Shown: positions 11,048-20,720 of the stretch, in pieces
Layout: every line of letters starts with the position of its first letter
How positions within the stretch are numbered: the stretch's first letter is position 1
NCBI GenBank assembly: GCA_025618425.1
Contig: CM046838.1
Location: 44,005,302-44,069,301 of the forward strand
Source of the DNA: Heliocidaris tuberculata
Taxonomy: Eukaryota; Echinodermata; Echinoidea; Camarodonta; Echinometridae
Direction: 5' to 3'
Length of the DNA: 64,000 bases
Program-made: the position numbers and the translations under genes
The notes under the pieces: model-generated
Database searches by the model: none
What the model saw: only the letters and a program-made list of their open reading frames with translations
Told to the model about the DNA's origin: nothing

Positions 11048-11950
11048 TCATTCTTCTTTCATCTGTGATCTACTTTGGTTATCACTTACTTCGCTATCAA
11101 TCATCTGTATTCCTTTAAGTTTAGCAGCATTCTCCATTGCCTGGTTTGGTTGCCTCACTATCTCTCGTTTGGGTATCCCCTCCTCGACACTCTCGACTGA
11201 CCCAGATAATGACTTGTTCACAGGGACAGCACCAAGCCCATGATGGTCTCTGGACATACTTGCATAAGTTGTAGCACCTCTCGGTGTAAAAGATGACGTC
11301 CGGGGCTCTACCGGGGACTGCTGACGTACCGTTCCGGCATTCACTACCCTCTCAGCATATGTCTGTTGTCGAAGAGCATCATTCTTCTGAATCAAAGATT
11401 CATGCACATGAACGGTTGCTTTGAGCTTTTTGACAACGTCATCCTGGGTTATCAGACCCACCTTTGCTTCGCTGGCAGACGTCTCCAAAGCAGCAACCTT
11501 CTCTTCAAGAAGAATCAATCGCTGGAGCGTAGCAAAAGGATCAATATCTTTTGGATCACTTTTCGGCAGAACAAATATGTTCTTCACTACATAATTCGTT
11601 TCGATCCCCATTTGGTCCAGCTCTACCATTGCAGCTACAATATCATCCGCAGTCTGCTCATGCTTTAATCTGGAATTTGTGTTACGTCTATTCTTCAGTT
11701 TTCCTTTCGATAATCTCTGATCATTTGCTAAGATTTCTTTAGCCTTGATCACTGCTTCGGGAGAGAAACTTCGAGCTACACACTCAACAATTTTATCCTT
11801 CGTTGTTCTCTTGATATGGTTCTGAATGAAGCAAAGCACTTCATTGATAATCAAAGGTTCACTGTCATTCAACCTGTTTCCTTTCTTTTCTTCATTTGAT
11901 ATCTTCCTGTCCTCATCAGTCCACTTATGAACATCCTGATTATCAGCCAT
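11048..11950 (-). CDS. LINE ORF1-like protein, 300 aa
   Basis: This is an intact 300-residue frame starting MADNQDVHKW. It has an acidic N-terminal half containing ECVARSFSPEAVIKAKEIL, a short leucine/charge-rich segment (DPFATLQRLILLEEKVAALE) that may form a coiled coil, and a Ser/Pro/Arg-rich, probably disordered C-terminus. Its place just 5' of the endonuclease-RT frame on the same strand, and its general make-up, match the first ORF of CR1/RTE-group LINEs. In such elements ORF1 binds RNA and forms the RNP. No zinc knuckle or RRM was seen. The alternative is an unrelated host gene, judged unlikely because it has no introns and lies next to the LINE. Confidence 0.65.
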   Translation of the reverse strand: MADNQDVHKWTDEDRKISNEEKKGNRLNDSEPLIINEVLCFIQNHIKRTTKDKIVECVARSFSPEAVIKAKEILANDQRLSKGKLKNRRNTNSRLKHEQTADDIVAAMVELDQMGIETNYVVKNIFVLPKSDPKDIDPFATLQRLILLEEKVAALETSASEAKVGLITQDDVVKKLKATVHVHESLIQKNDALRQQTYAERVVNAGTVRQQSPVEPRTSSFTPRGATTYASMSRDHHGLGAVPVNKSLSGSVESVEEGIPKREIVRQPNQAMENAAKLKGIQMIDSEVSDNQSRSQMKEE

Positions 11951-12274
11951 TCGCTCTCAAATGTCAAGCCAACCTTGCATCTACACCAGTCCTCAAGTCT
12001 TCACCTCACTTTTCCGCACACACTCAAAAGAATACGTGGGGCTACGACAGCTAATTCAGCACAGAGCCGTCACGTATCCAAAAGTAACCGAAGAAATTAA
12101 ACGATGTACATTCAATATTTCCTCACAAATTAACGTGTCTCTATTAAAAGTTTCCCAAATTTTACTCACTGCAGAATGCGACGTGATGAATATCAGGATG
12201 AAAACGGATATTAGGCCGTAAAAAATTGCCAAATTCCAATCCCCAACATGCTGCCCAACACCGCCCTCTATACA

Positions 12275-12308
12275 TATACATATACATATTATTATTATCA
12301 TTATTATT

Positions 12309-12356
<48 letters not shown>
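12275..12356 (+). repeat. Mixed ATT/ATC microsatellite
   Basis: Short (ATT)n passes into a long run of (ATC)n, after an ATACAT run at 12272-12289. The poly-Met and poly-Ser frames covering it are repeat artefacts. Confidence 0.9.
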
Positions 12357-12357
<1 letters not shown>

Positions 12358-12409
12358 CTTTCGACTATAATATCATGTCGTGACCCGATCTCAAGCTACC
12401 CTTGGATCC

Positions 12410-12750
12410 ACCTGCTCTTTTCATTTCTGGAATTACGAACCTTTTTTCATTTTCGACATTACGAAACTGCGGAATTATGAACCCTATTTAATTTTCGGAA
12501 TTACGAACCAATTTTTTTATTTTTAGAATTAAGAACCTTCGAAATAACGAATCCTATTTCAATTTCGGAATTATGAATCTTTGGATAACGAACCTTCAGA
12601 ATAACGTATCTTTGGAATACTTCGGAGTAATGTAACACAACTGTTAGGAATCATGAACCCTTTTTCATTTATAGAATTATGAACCCCTTGGTATGGAAAT
12701 TTCGTGTTTCGGAATTATTAACTTCGGAAATACGAGCCTTCGGAAGAATG
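12410..12750 (+). repeat. Degenerate CGGAATTACGAACC minisatellite
   Basis: Irregular copies of TCGGAATTACGAACC-type units occur (GGAATTACGAACC, GGAATTATGAACC, GGAATAACGAACC, separated by TTTTTCATTTT), ending in a C-run at 12749-12764. All are in one orientation. No coding role is supported. Confidence 0.75.
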
Positions 12751-12811
12751 AACCCCCCCCCCCCCTCCCAATAATCATAATAAAAACAATGGTATCTGCA
12801 AGGATACTTAC

Positions 12812-12883
12812 AATAGAAGTAGACTTTGAAGATCAGAAAACGTATTCGCCACTAGCTGCTTGATGAAATTAGATGACAAGTTC
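12812..12883 (-). CDS. Leucine-rich-repeat exon D (72 nt)
   Basis: On the minus strand an AG acceptor (TTGGTATAG) and a GTAAGT donor bound exactly 72 nt. The phase-2 frame reads NLSSNFIKQLVANTFSDLQS and then LLL plus a split codon. This is one 24-residue LRR with the N-x-I/L...F..L spacing. It is the most 3' of four exons with identical length, phase and strand in this window (29.9, 28.3, 15.4 and 12.8 kb). One LRR per 72-nt phase-2 exon is typical of LGR/relaxin-receptor, Slit and related extracellular LRR genes. The full gene is not in view. Confidence 0.88.
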
Positions 12884-13558
12884 CTATACCAATTATAGAA
12901 GAGAGAGAAATATTTGGGCCTACATATTTTCAAATTGATACAGTCAATTCTTATCGTGAGTAGATACCTTAGTTTGTGTTCTAAAAGTGGGAAAGAAATC
13001 CACGGTTACAATCTGTAATGTATGAAACTCTCCCTAGCTTGCCATTCACAAACTAAAAACACATTCATGATGATAAAGAGTAAATAAGCAAGGGGAAAGG
13101 GGACAATTTTTTAAATTAGAATTGACAAGAAAATGTTGTGTTTTGTGTGTTATCTACAGAGAGCTATTTACTTGTTTGACTCAATCATTTAAATTCACTG
13201 CTTGATAACAACATCAATAAAGAAATAAATCAGTGTATATAGCCCGTGATTTCCATATAATTTTGTTAAATACCAATCTTTACCAACAAGTTAATTAGTT
13301 CTTGTGCTTTTGCTTAATTCAATGTTTCCTGCAATCCATAGTCCAGCACATATTACTGATAGTTCAGCAACGTTACTTGAAAAAATATTTTCAAATAATT
13401 GACACAATGCTAGCAGTGGTAATATTTTTGCAGATATCAGCGACCACTTTCCTCTGTGTGTGCGTGTGTGCGTGTGTGTGTGTTTGTCCAAGACGAGGAA
13501 ATTGACAATCAAGCAAAACGATGTATTATCAAACGTTATATTTACGGAAATCATATTC
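12884..13558. other. LRR-gene intron, no gene; contains a GT/CA tract
   Basis: Lies between LRR exon D and the duplicated repeat block. It contains a (GT)n tract at about 13456-13482 and otherwise AT-rich sequence without recognised features. Confidence 0.55.
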
Positions 13559-14125
13559 TAAGCTTCAATGAAATGCTGAACTCTATACTTCTTGGCAAGT
13601 TGCTAGCGTAAATCATAATGTAATTTGAGTAACTTATCTAGGGATTATTGCGCCCTGGGCAAACAATACAATTGCCTTCCCTACCCCGGACAGCCCCCCC
13701 CCCCCCCCCCCCCCACCTCCGGTAACTACAAAAGCTCAAACGCTTCCTGAAAGATGGCCATTTTTTATAAACAGCTAGAAAGGCGAGGAGACCATTAGAT
13801 CTTTCGTCATTTTCAACCCTCAAAAAGTACAATTCCATGGCTTCAATGAAATTCTAAGCTTCAATGAAATGCTGAACTCTATACTTCTTTTCAAGTTGCT
13901 AGCGTAAATCATAATGTAATTTTAGTGGCTTATCTAGGGATTATCGCGCCCTGGGCAAACAATGCAATTGCCTTCCCTACCCCGGACACCCCCCCCCCCC
14001 CCCGACCTCCGGTAGCTACAAAAGCTCAAGCGCTTCCTGAAAGGTGGCCATTTTTTATAAACAGCTAGAAAGGCGAGGAGACCATTAGATCTTTCGTCAT
14101 TTTCAACCCTCAAAAAGTACAATTC
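13559..14125. repeat. Two tandem copies of a ~290-bp repeat with C-runs
   Basis: CTAAGCTTCAATGAAATGC starts one copy at about 13559 and another at about 13854. Each continues through the shared CTAGGGATTAT(T/C)GCGCCCTGGG block, a C-run (13695-13714; 13989-14003), GTAGCTACAAAAGCTCAA and GGCGAGGAGACCATTAGATC. A third, partial copy lies at 15905-16128 and a fourth fragment at 16130-16218. The frames with Gly/Pro runs through these blocks are artefacts. Confidence 0.85.
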
Positions 14126-14594
14126 CATAGGCATTTTATCCTCTGCGAAAAAAATTGCAAGGAAGCACAGAACATGGGTGCTCGTTAAAGTGTCTTTCAA
14201 ACTTTCCACATTGAATATATCGCTAGTCTATTCAAATACTGTGTTCATGGAGAAGTATATTCGAGGAGGGGCCGAAAGAACTGAATGCCGACCCTTTAAA
14301 TAGGCTATTCATGCATTTAACCTCATGAAACTTACCTGCTAGAGAATTTTGAACCCTTTGAAAATGTTATTATGTACTACATCCTTTATTTAGGAGGCCA
14401 AAATTACAAGATCATGACGAAACAGGATGTGCGAGGGAGTGAAGCGACCAAGCTTTGAAAATTTTGCTAGAGAATATGGAACCCTTTGAAAATGTTATTA
14501 TGTACTACATCCTTTATTTAGGAGGCCAAAATTACGACATCATGAAGAAACAGGATGTGCGAGGGAGTGAAGCGACCAAGCTTTGAAAATTTTG
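14126..14594. repeat. Duplicated blocks: dispersed 220-bp copy plus 122-bp tandem pair
   Basis: The 14126-14345 segment (ATAGGCATTTTATCCTCTG...CATGAAACTTACCTGCTAGAG) recurs almost identically at 16219-16438. Directly after it, a unit of about 122 bp (AGAATTTTGAACCCTTTGAAA...GAGTGAAGCGACCAAGC) is repeated twice in tandem (14345-14466 and 14467-14590). No coding content was recognised. Confidence 0.85.
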
Positions 14595-15432
14595 CATATT
14601 AAACCCTTTAAAATAGGATTTCTTATGCACTTTACCATGAATTAGGTGCAGATCATTTTTAAGGATGGTGACATTCTCATGCTTAGTTTTCTCCCCTTTC
14701 TCTTTCTCTGTCGCAACCTTCTAGTCCTAGTGCCGACCCACCCCCTTTGATAAGACACTGAATGTAGATTACATGCATGATTGTTTCTTTAAGATAATTA
14801 AACAGTAAGATGATGAATGTTCACTAAAATAAACAAAAAGTCAATCACCTTAGAGGCATTATTCATTGTTCAATACCAATTTATGTAAAATAAGCCACAG
14901 AAAATATAAGTTTGTAAAAAGGAAAAGTATATTAGTAACTCTACTCCTTGTTATTGTAATGAATGTTACTGATTGTAGATTTCGTAAAATATTTTCAAAC
15001 TAATTTTTATATACTGGCAACAGAATATACCTTTTGAAAAATAGGAAGGTATATTGTTAACTCTACTCCTTGTTATTGAAATGAATGTTCATATTAATCA
15101 TTCAGACATAAATCTGATAATGAAGCCAAATTGCAAAAATATTCCAGAAAAAAAATCTGAAAGTCTAATCAAATGTGGGACAAAAAACAAAGGGTAATGT
15201 GTATATCGAATTCGAAAAGCATCGACAAACCTATTATCAAATATCGATTAATATGCTATGATAGTGATATCCGTAAAACAGAATTTGAAGCAAAAGGGAT
15301 TTCCAATTTAAGTCAATCAAACTTTTGTGCAAATTAGAAAGTAGGTTTAAAGTTTCGCTGATGAATTTATCATTGCGCAGAGTAGGAAATTATTCATCAT
15401 TAAAATTATAATAAGTTGACGATAACACTTAC
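14595..15432. other. LRR-gene intron sequence, no feature seen
   Basis: AT-rich non-coding DNA. A short self-similarity (GTATATT(A/G)TTAACTCTACTCCTTG) occurs at about 14928 and 15048. Nothing else was recognised. Confidence 0.5.
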
Positions 15433-15504
15433 AGGCCTCTGAGGTTCGATAATCCAGAAAAGCTTTCAGGTTGAAGAGATGCAATCTGGTTTTTACCTAA
15501 CCAT
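15433..15504 (-). CDS. Leucine-rich-repeat exon C (72 nt)
   Basis: On the minus strand, TCTCTGTAG acceptor and GTAAGT donor bound 72 nt. The phase-2 frame reads WLGKNQIASLQPESFSGLSN and then LRG plus a split Leu codon. It matches the LxxNxIxxLxxxxFxGLxxL consensus of extracellular LRRs. It lies 2.5 kb 5' of exon D in gene direction and has the same phase, so splicing C to D preserves the repeat register. Confidence 0.9.
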
Positions 15505-15904
15505 CTACAGAGAAAAGAACAGGGCATTAAAAAAAATACATTATATTAAAGAATTGCGATTGATTCACACACAAGTTAACCTATTAACTTGTGATTGATT
15601 CATTCGCAACTACGTACAAAGGAGATTGTAAGTTTGCAACTGGACATAAGACGGGGTCCATCTTTTTTCCATAGCGATCAATAATTAAAACAAAGGGCAA
15701 CGACAGAATAGTCAATAGAATCTTCTTCTTCTTTTTTCCCCGATTATTTATGAATATCGATTTTTTTTTTAATGTATTTATTTAGCACATGAAATCATAA
15801 GTACTGTAGATTGCTTTTTTCATCGGGGTACCTTTTTACTAAAAAGTTCTATTACAAGCAAACTAAGACGAAAAGGATAAATTGTAGTATAATTGCCTTT
15901 TACC
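15505..15904. other. Intron, no feature seen
   Basis: Non-coding AT-rich sequence with T-runs near 15730-15770. The downstream open frame at 15811-16083 runs into a repeat C-tract and is not a gene. Confidence 0.5.
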
Positions 15905-16438
15905 AAGCCAGCGTAAATCATGATGCAATTTTAGTGGCTTATCTAGGGATTATTGCACCCTGGGCAAACAATACAATTGCCTTCCCTACCCCGGACACCC
16001 CCCCCCCCCCCCCTCCCCCACCTCCGGTAGCTACAAAAGCTCAAACGCTTCCTGAAAGGTGGCCATTTTTTGTAAACAGCTAGAAAGGCGAGGAGACCAT
16101 TAGATCTTTCGTCATTTTCAAACCCTCAATTGTGCCCTGGGCAAACAATGCAATTGCCTTCCCGACCCCCGACACCCCCCCCCCCCCTTCTCCGGTAGCT
16201 ACAAAAGCTCAAACGCTTCATAGGCATTTTATCCTCTGGGGAAACAAATTGCAAGGAAGCACAGAACATGAGCGCTCGTTAGAGTTTCTTTCAAACTTTC
16301 CACATTGAATATCGCTAGTCTATTCAAATACTGTGTTCATGGAGAAGTATATTCGAGGAGGGGCCGAAAGAACTGAATGCCGACCCTTTAAATAGGCTAT
16401 TTATGCATTTACCCTCATGAAACTTACCTGCTAGAGCT
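15905..16438. repeat. Dispersed copies of the 13.6-14.3 kb repeat blocks
   Basis: 15905-16128 is a further copy of the CTAGGGATTATTGCACCCTGGG unit. 16130-16218 is a shorter copy starting again at GTGCCCTGGGCAAACAA. 16219-16438 is the second copy of the ATAGGCATTTTATCCTCTG...TTACCTGCTAGAG block. The order is the same as at 13.85-14.35 kb, so the block was duplicated as a segment over a spacing of about 2.1 kb. Confidence 0.85.
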
Positions 16439-16810
16439 TGTGCAATACTATTTACTCTGTAACTTTATAAATATCTGTTTAATCCTCTCCATTTATATAA
16501 GTATGGTATATACAAGACTAATACTCTAGTAATATTATGCTACTTATAAGACAATCTCCCTATATTTTTAGTTTTTATGCAATTAATCATTAAAAAAGAG
16601 GTCTTGAACGGGGAGAAGTGGGCCATCACCTAAAAGGATAAATACTTTTTAAGGTAGATGAGGTGTCCCATTTCTCCCATATCCACTCTAGAGTAAATTT
16701 CAGCAAGGGGGCATACAAATGCAATGCTCTCAACTTTGGGGAACTGCTTGGAGGGAGATCCTTTTTTTTTTTTTTTTTTTTTTCCTTTTGCCAGCCCTCC
16801 AAAAGTCGCT

Positions 16811-16849
<39 letters not shown>

Positions 16850-16866
16850 CGTGTGGGTGTGTGTGT

Positions 16867-16897
<31 letters not shown>

Positions 16898-17576
16898 GGG
16901 GGGGGTGTTTAGCAGATTTCATGGGGTCTAGTTTTCCTCCATAATTCTCAGACACGCAAAAAAAGTGGGGAGGGGGGGGCTTATCAAATTTTATGGGGTC
17001 CAGTTTTAGAAAAATTAATTAAAAATTTATCAGTTCCAAGAGGGGTTTTTGTCAAAAGTTGTCAGGGGGCAGTCTGCCCCCCCCCCCCCGGCTAAGCTAG
17101 TGCTTCCCACTCAAGGCAAAATCACCCATTTGTTCCAATACAAAAAAAAAACACACAAAAATGTCAATTAATAAAAGCATTTTAATTACTCGGTGTGATT
17201 TTTTTTTTCCTTTTGGAGGAACCTATGACAGTATTTGTAGTATTGCCCCAAATAAAAGGCGCTTAGGAGAAAAACGGAAATTAGTGACATTAATGCGTTC
17301 GTTTTCCGCTCGGAATCTCGGTTTCTGCTCTTCTCAATACTAGTCTCGAGCTGATATAGATTTGGACTACCGCTTCTTTTTCTTTTCTTTTTTTCTTCGA
17401 TGGATTAAACTAAATTTATAGATACCATACATTACATATGCATGTATTCTTTATGCAGCAATATAGATTGTTAAATATATATTGTTAAATGGGAGGAAAT
17501 GTCTATTCCTGATATTTCAGTCAGGCCCGTCGGAAGGAATTTTAAAGTGGTACGGTTTCAAATTTGCCGACAATAA
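16439..17576. other. Intron with T-run, long GT tract, G/C runs
   Basis: No gene. A T-run at 16761-16783, an interrupted (GT)n tract at about 16814-16900 and a C-run at 17078-17088 next to GGCTAAGCTAG dominate. The Val/Cys and Thr/His frames are repeat artefacts. Confidence 0.7.
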
Positions 17577-17758
17577 TGCTGCACCCTAACCTTCCCCCTA
17601 ATAATAAGAAAAGAAAATTACAGATGTAGAGATCTTGATCATACAGGGCCATTTTCGGAAGGAGGGGGCTGACGCCTTTTGCCCGAACATCAACTTTTCA
17701 ATTTCAAAATGTTTGCAAGCGAGCGAGCGAGCGAGCGAGCAAATTTAAAAAAAAAAAT
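17577..17758 (+). repeat. GTTGCCCGAATAT-family tandem array, first part
   Basis: Contains TGCTGCACCCTAA, GACGCCTTTTGCCCGAACATCAACTTTTCA and a (GCGA)n stretch. This is the same text as in the units at 20418-20530 and 24267-24965. It is the left fragment of an array into which two LINEs have inserted (17766-20417 and 20531-24266). Confidence 0.7.
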
Positions 17759-17777
17759 CGTATAGAAATCGTAATTC

Positions 17778-18678
17778 CGCAAGGGAGCGTCCTAGGACCT
17801 TGCCTGTTTAATCTGTTCATTAATGATCTTCCTGAGATTGTTTTGTCTAGATGTGCATTGTTTGCGGATGACACTGTTATTTCGCGACCTATTCATGACC
17901 CCTCAGACCAGCAAGCGCTTCAAGGTGATGTCAATGCTCTTGCGGACTGGTGTGATGAAAACAAAATGAGTCTAAATACCTCCAAAACTAAGGTCTTGAG
18001 AATATCCTGCAAAAGGCATCCGGGCCACCCGGAGTACCATCTCAGGGATACGCCACTGGAGGAGGTTTCTGAAATTAAGTACTTGGGTGTTATCATCAAC
18101 AATCGCATGTCTTGGGATAGCCATGTTGAATATGTTGTCTCTCGAGCAAATCGCCTGCTTGGGCTGATAACCAGTCTAGCATCAGGTCTTTCATCGGTGG
18201 CTGTGTTCAGCTTGTACAAAAGTCTGGTCATTCCGATTCTGGAGTATGGCCTTCCTGTCTGGACACCGTACAGAATAGGTTCTATCAACAGACTCGAGGC
18301 AATTCAGCGCAGGGCAACACGCCTTGCGTTGAAGCAACGACGAGGCCAAATGCCTTATGAGCAACGTCTACAGAGGCTGAATTGGAATTCTCTTAAATCG
18401 AGAAGGACGTACTGTACACTGGCCTTCATCTCTAAGTGTCTGTTTAAGTACATCCAGTGCCCTGTTGTGAACTCTCTGTCGTAGTGAACCCACGCCATTT
18501 GGAGGAACTGAAATTCAAGCATCTCCTTGCACGTAAAGATGGACTGCATTTCAGTGCAATACACAATTTCCCCAGACTGTGGGACACTCTACCTCGCGAT
18601 CTCAGGAACTCACTTCTAACTACGTCTTTTTCCACATGGTGTAGTCACCTAAAATCCCATCTTGCCATGCACCCGTAG
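17778..18678 (+). pseudogene. LINE reverse transcriptase C-terminal part
   Basis: The frame reads PQGSVLGPCLFNLFINDLP, then the catalytic LFADDTVI (near 17861), KYLGVIIN and ILEYGLPVW, down to a stop at 18482-18484. The last ~65 residues (NPRHLEELKFKHLL...LWDTLPRDLRNS...) are in another frame (18487-18678), so one frameshift separates them. This is the RT palm/thumb and the C-terminal block of a CR1/Jockey-group LINE. The fingers and endonuclease are absent. Confidence 0.88.
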
Positions 18679-18699
18679 ACTGATTGATGTTTTAAAGAC

Positions 18700-19450
18700 A
18701 TTATTATATGTATTTTAGCCAATTTTAATCTTGTGTATCAATTCATTTTAATTCCATTCAATTCCATTCAATTAATTATTTGATTCCACTGGTCTATAGT
18801 TAAATTTATTTTTTCCTCTCAGTTAAGTTATTACTTTCAATTATTTAATACTATTCTACCTATATTTACCTACTAGAGCAATATAAGTATCAGTAGAATG
18901 TTTTGCAAATATACTGGGTTGAATGATTTATCATATTAATATTTATTCTAGCTGAATTTTAATCTTCTGTATTAATTTTATTCAGTTACATTCATCTCCA
19001 TTCAATTAATTATTTTAATGCTATTGGTCTATTATTACATTGAATGTTCCTCTCAGTTAACTTACTACCCTCAATTTTCAAAACAATTTTACCTGTATTT
19101 ACTTACTAGTGCAATATAAGTACCAGTAGAATGTTTTGCAAATATGCTGGCTTGAACTGTTGAATGATTCATCATATTTATTTTTGCTGAATTTTAATCT
19201 TCTGTATTAATTCAATTTAATTTAATTCATTTTTTTGTTAATAATCAATTTTGTGTCAATTCCATTTAACCCGATTCAATTAATTATTTTAAAGCTATTG
19301 GTCTATCAATACATTGAATGTTTCTTCTCAGTTGAGCTAATTACTTTCAATATGTCTTACAGCTTTACCTGTTTTTACTCACCTGTGCAATATAACTATA
19401 AATAGAAATTTTTTGCAAATACATGTATGCTGACTTGAATGATTTTTCTC
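18700..19450 (+). repeat. Three diverged tandem units in LINE 3' UTR
   Basis: Each unit runs from AATTTTAATCTT(C/G)TGTAT through CTATTGGTCTAT and TTACC(T)GT...CAATATAA(G/C)TA to TTGCAAATA...GCTGG/ACTTGAATGATT. The third anchor is at about 18902, 19134 and 19420. They lie wholly in the LINE 3' UTR and have no coding capacity. Confidence 0.75.
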
Positions 19451-20193
19451 ACTCTAGAACTCAATTATTCCTCAATTATACCTCAACTGAGTTAGTACAC
19501 TTAATCTTCATACGTACAATTCTTTTCTCATAATTGCATGTCCATATGCATTTAATTTCAGTTGTGAATGTAACTTTTTGTATGTATGTTTAATTTCTCA
19601 GGGTTGATATCACACTCCGGATACATGTATTTTGTTACAATACGTGGGATGTTTTGTAATGTAAGCAAACTTAATGATCATGATTTTATTCTTTATTGTT
19701 TGGTTATGCCGTAAATTGTTGTTGATGTGCCTCTCCGATCCTTTCTCACATTCCATTCCACCTTTTCTTTTTAAATTTGAATGTGAGTGTGAGTGAAGTA
19801 TTTGTTTTGTTGAAGGGCTTGGTGTGTCTTGCATGTATGGAATGGATTGTGGGTGGGGTCGGCGAGGCACGTCCAGGGTCTTCGTTCCTTCTTAACAAGT
19901 AATTTCAGTGATTTTTAAAAAAGGTAATCTCATCGAGGACGCCTGGGTGGGGGTGATTATTGTCCATTTGCGATTGAATTCGGAATAGGAAGGGGAGGGG
20001 GTGGGGAGGCAGTTGTTTTGTAATCTTGTATTGTGCCGCATTTTATTTTAGCTTGCGCGGTCTCGAGTCTCCGGAGTGTGATTCAACACCTGTGGAATTC
20101 TTTTGGTCTAGTGTAATGTAATTTGCGTTTTTATACATGTATAATTTTTTGCGTTTGTGTTTTTATTATGAATGAGATTTTTCTTGTCTTAGT

Positions 20194-20330
20194 CACACAA
20201 ACCTACGGCACTGGATGCACCTGGTTGGGATATAGGTAAGGGCGGTCTGCGGACTACAGTTATTTGGTTAACTTTGCCCAAATCCTGGCAGCTCACCCAG
20301 GTGCATCCAGTGTCCATGTGCTTTTGTGTG
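20194..20330 (+). other. Hairpin near the LINE 3' end
   Basis: The 5' arm CACACAAACCTACGGCACTGG...ATGCACCTGG is mirrored by the 3' arm CCAGGTGCATCCAGTG...CTTTTGTGTG. The paired parts include a 14-nt perfect stem (ACTGGATGCACCTG with its complement) and the CACAAA/TTTGTG closing end. The loop of about 75 nt holds a second, imperfect AGGTAAGG...GCCCAAATCCTGGCAGC segment. It lies 85 nt before the tail. Many LINE RTs recognise a 3' stem-loop in their RNA, so a role in RT binding is a reasonable inference. Confidence 0.65.
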
Positions 20331-20417
20331 AACTGCAATTATTGTCATTTCTGTGTTGTTATTTCTATATTATTATGTGACTTCTGCCAAATAAAATAAT
20401 AATAAAATAAAATAAAA

Positions 20418-20530
20418 GTACAGAAGTTACATACAAAAGTTACATAGTTATCTCGGAACCTCGCTGCCCAAATATGTGGATATTCTTTCTCCTCGCTGCC
20501 CGAATATGAAGTGGAGGTTGCCCGAATAAG
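20418..20530 (+). repeat. GTTGCCCGAATAT-family unit between two LINEs
   Basis: Contains GTACAGAAGTTACAT, CTCGCTGCCCAAATATGTGG, CTCGCTGCCCGAATATGAAG and GGTTGCCCGAATA. This is one unit of the array that resumes at 24267. It is cut at GCCCGAATA, where the next LINE starts, and TCGGAACTTTGC follows after that LINE. Confidence 0.85.
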
Positions 20531-20720
20531 CTGGTTAAACCATAAACGAATTTGCTTTCCAAAATGGATGTTCAAATTCATGTCATTGTCCTTGTTTTGT
20601 TCTGTAATTTTCTTTTTTCTTTTCCACGTTCGTTGTTTGTAGATGTTCTGTGTCCTGCAGCTAGCCAACTATGCCTTATTTTCATCAACTGCTACTATGT
20701 ATTGATGATATTCACTTGTT

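Larger units (their letters stand above)
7736..12220 (-). mobile_element. Decayed LINE (ORF1 + endonuclease/RT ORF2), minus strand
   Basis: Read on the minus strand, the order is ORF1 (11950-11048), an endonuclease region (about 10620-9110) and an RT region (8943-7736). This is the standard layout of an autonomous non-LTR retrotransposon. The 3' end is missing: the protein stops at the C-run at 7716-7735, without 3' UTR or tail. ORF2 has frameshifts and stops, and the endonuclease is interrupted by a 409-bp MITE. The family looks CR1/RTE-like from the GRPHG-DCAILWK endonuclease block and the LLLDASKAFDRVNY RT motif; the exact clade is not certain. The 5' border is set only approximately, above the ORF1 start. 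Confidence 0.8.
17766..20417 (+). mobile_element. 5'-truncated CR1/Jockey-type LINE with long 3' UTR
   Basis: Begins inside the RT domain at PQGSVLGP and ends with an A/T-rich tail (AATAAAATAATAATAAAAT...) at 20385-20417. The RT C-terminal part is followed by about 1.7 kb of 3' UTR. That UTR contains three diverged tandem copies of a ~230-290 bp unit and a strong hairpin near the end. The flanking array unit continues immediately after the tail (GTACAGAAGTTACAT), so both borders are visible. The missing 5' end is the usual result of incomplete target-primed reverse transcription. Confidence 0.85.

Noticed and set aside
12056..12355. Minus-strand frame starting with a long poly-Met run
   Set aside because: It is produced by the ATC/ATT microsatellite; no domain and no conserved start context.
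13638..14209. Two similar frames ending in CPGR(N/D)NP on the minus strand
   Set aside because: They belong to duplicated non-coding repeats with C-runs; the similarity is that of the DNA repeat.
16626..16955. Thr/His and Val/Cys-rich frames
   Set aside because: They arise from the GT/CA tract and the T-run; no protein family.
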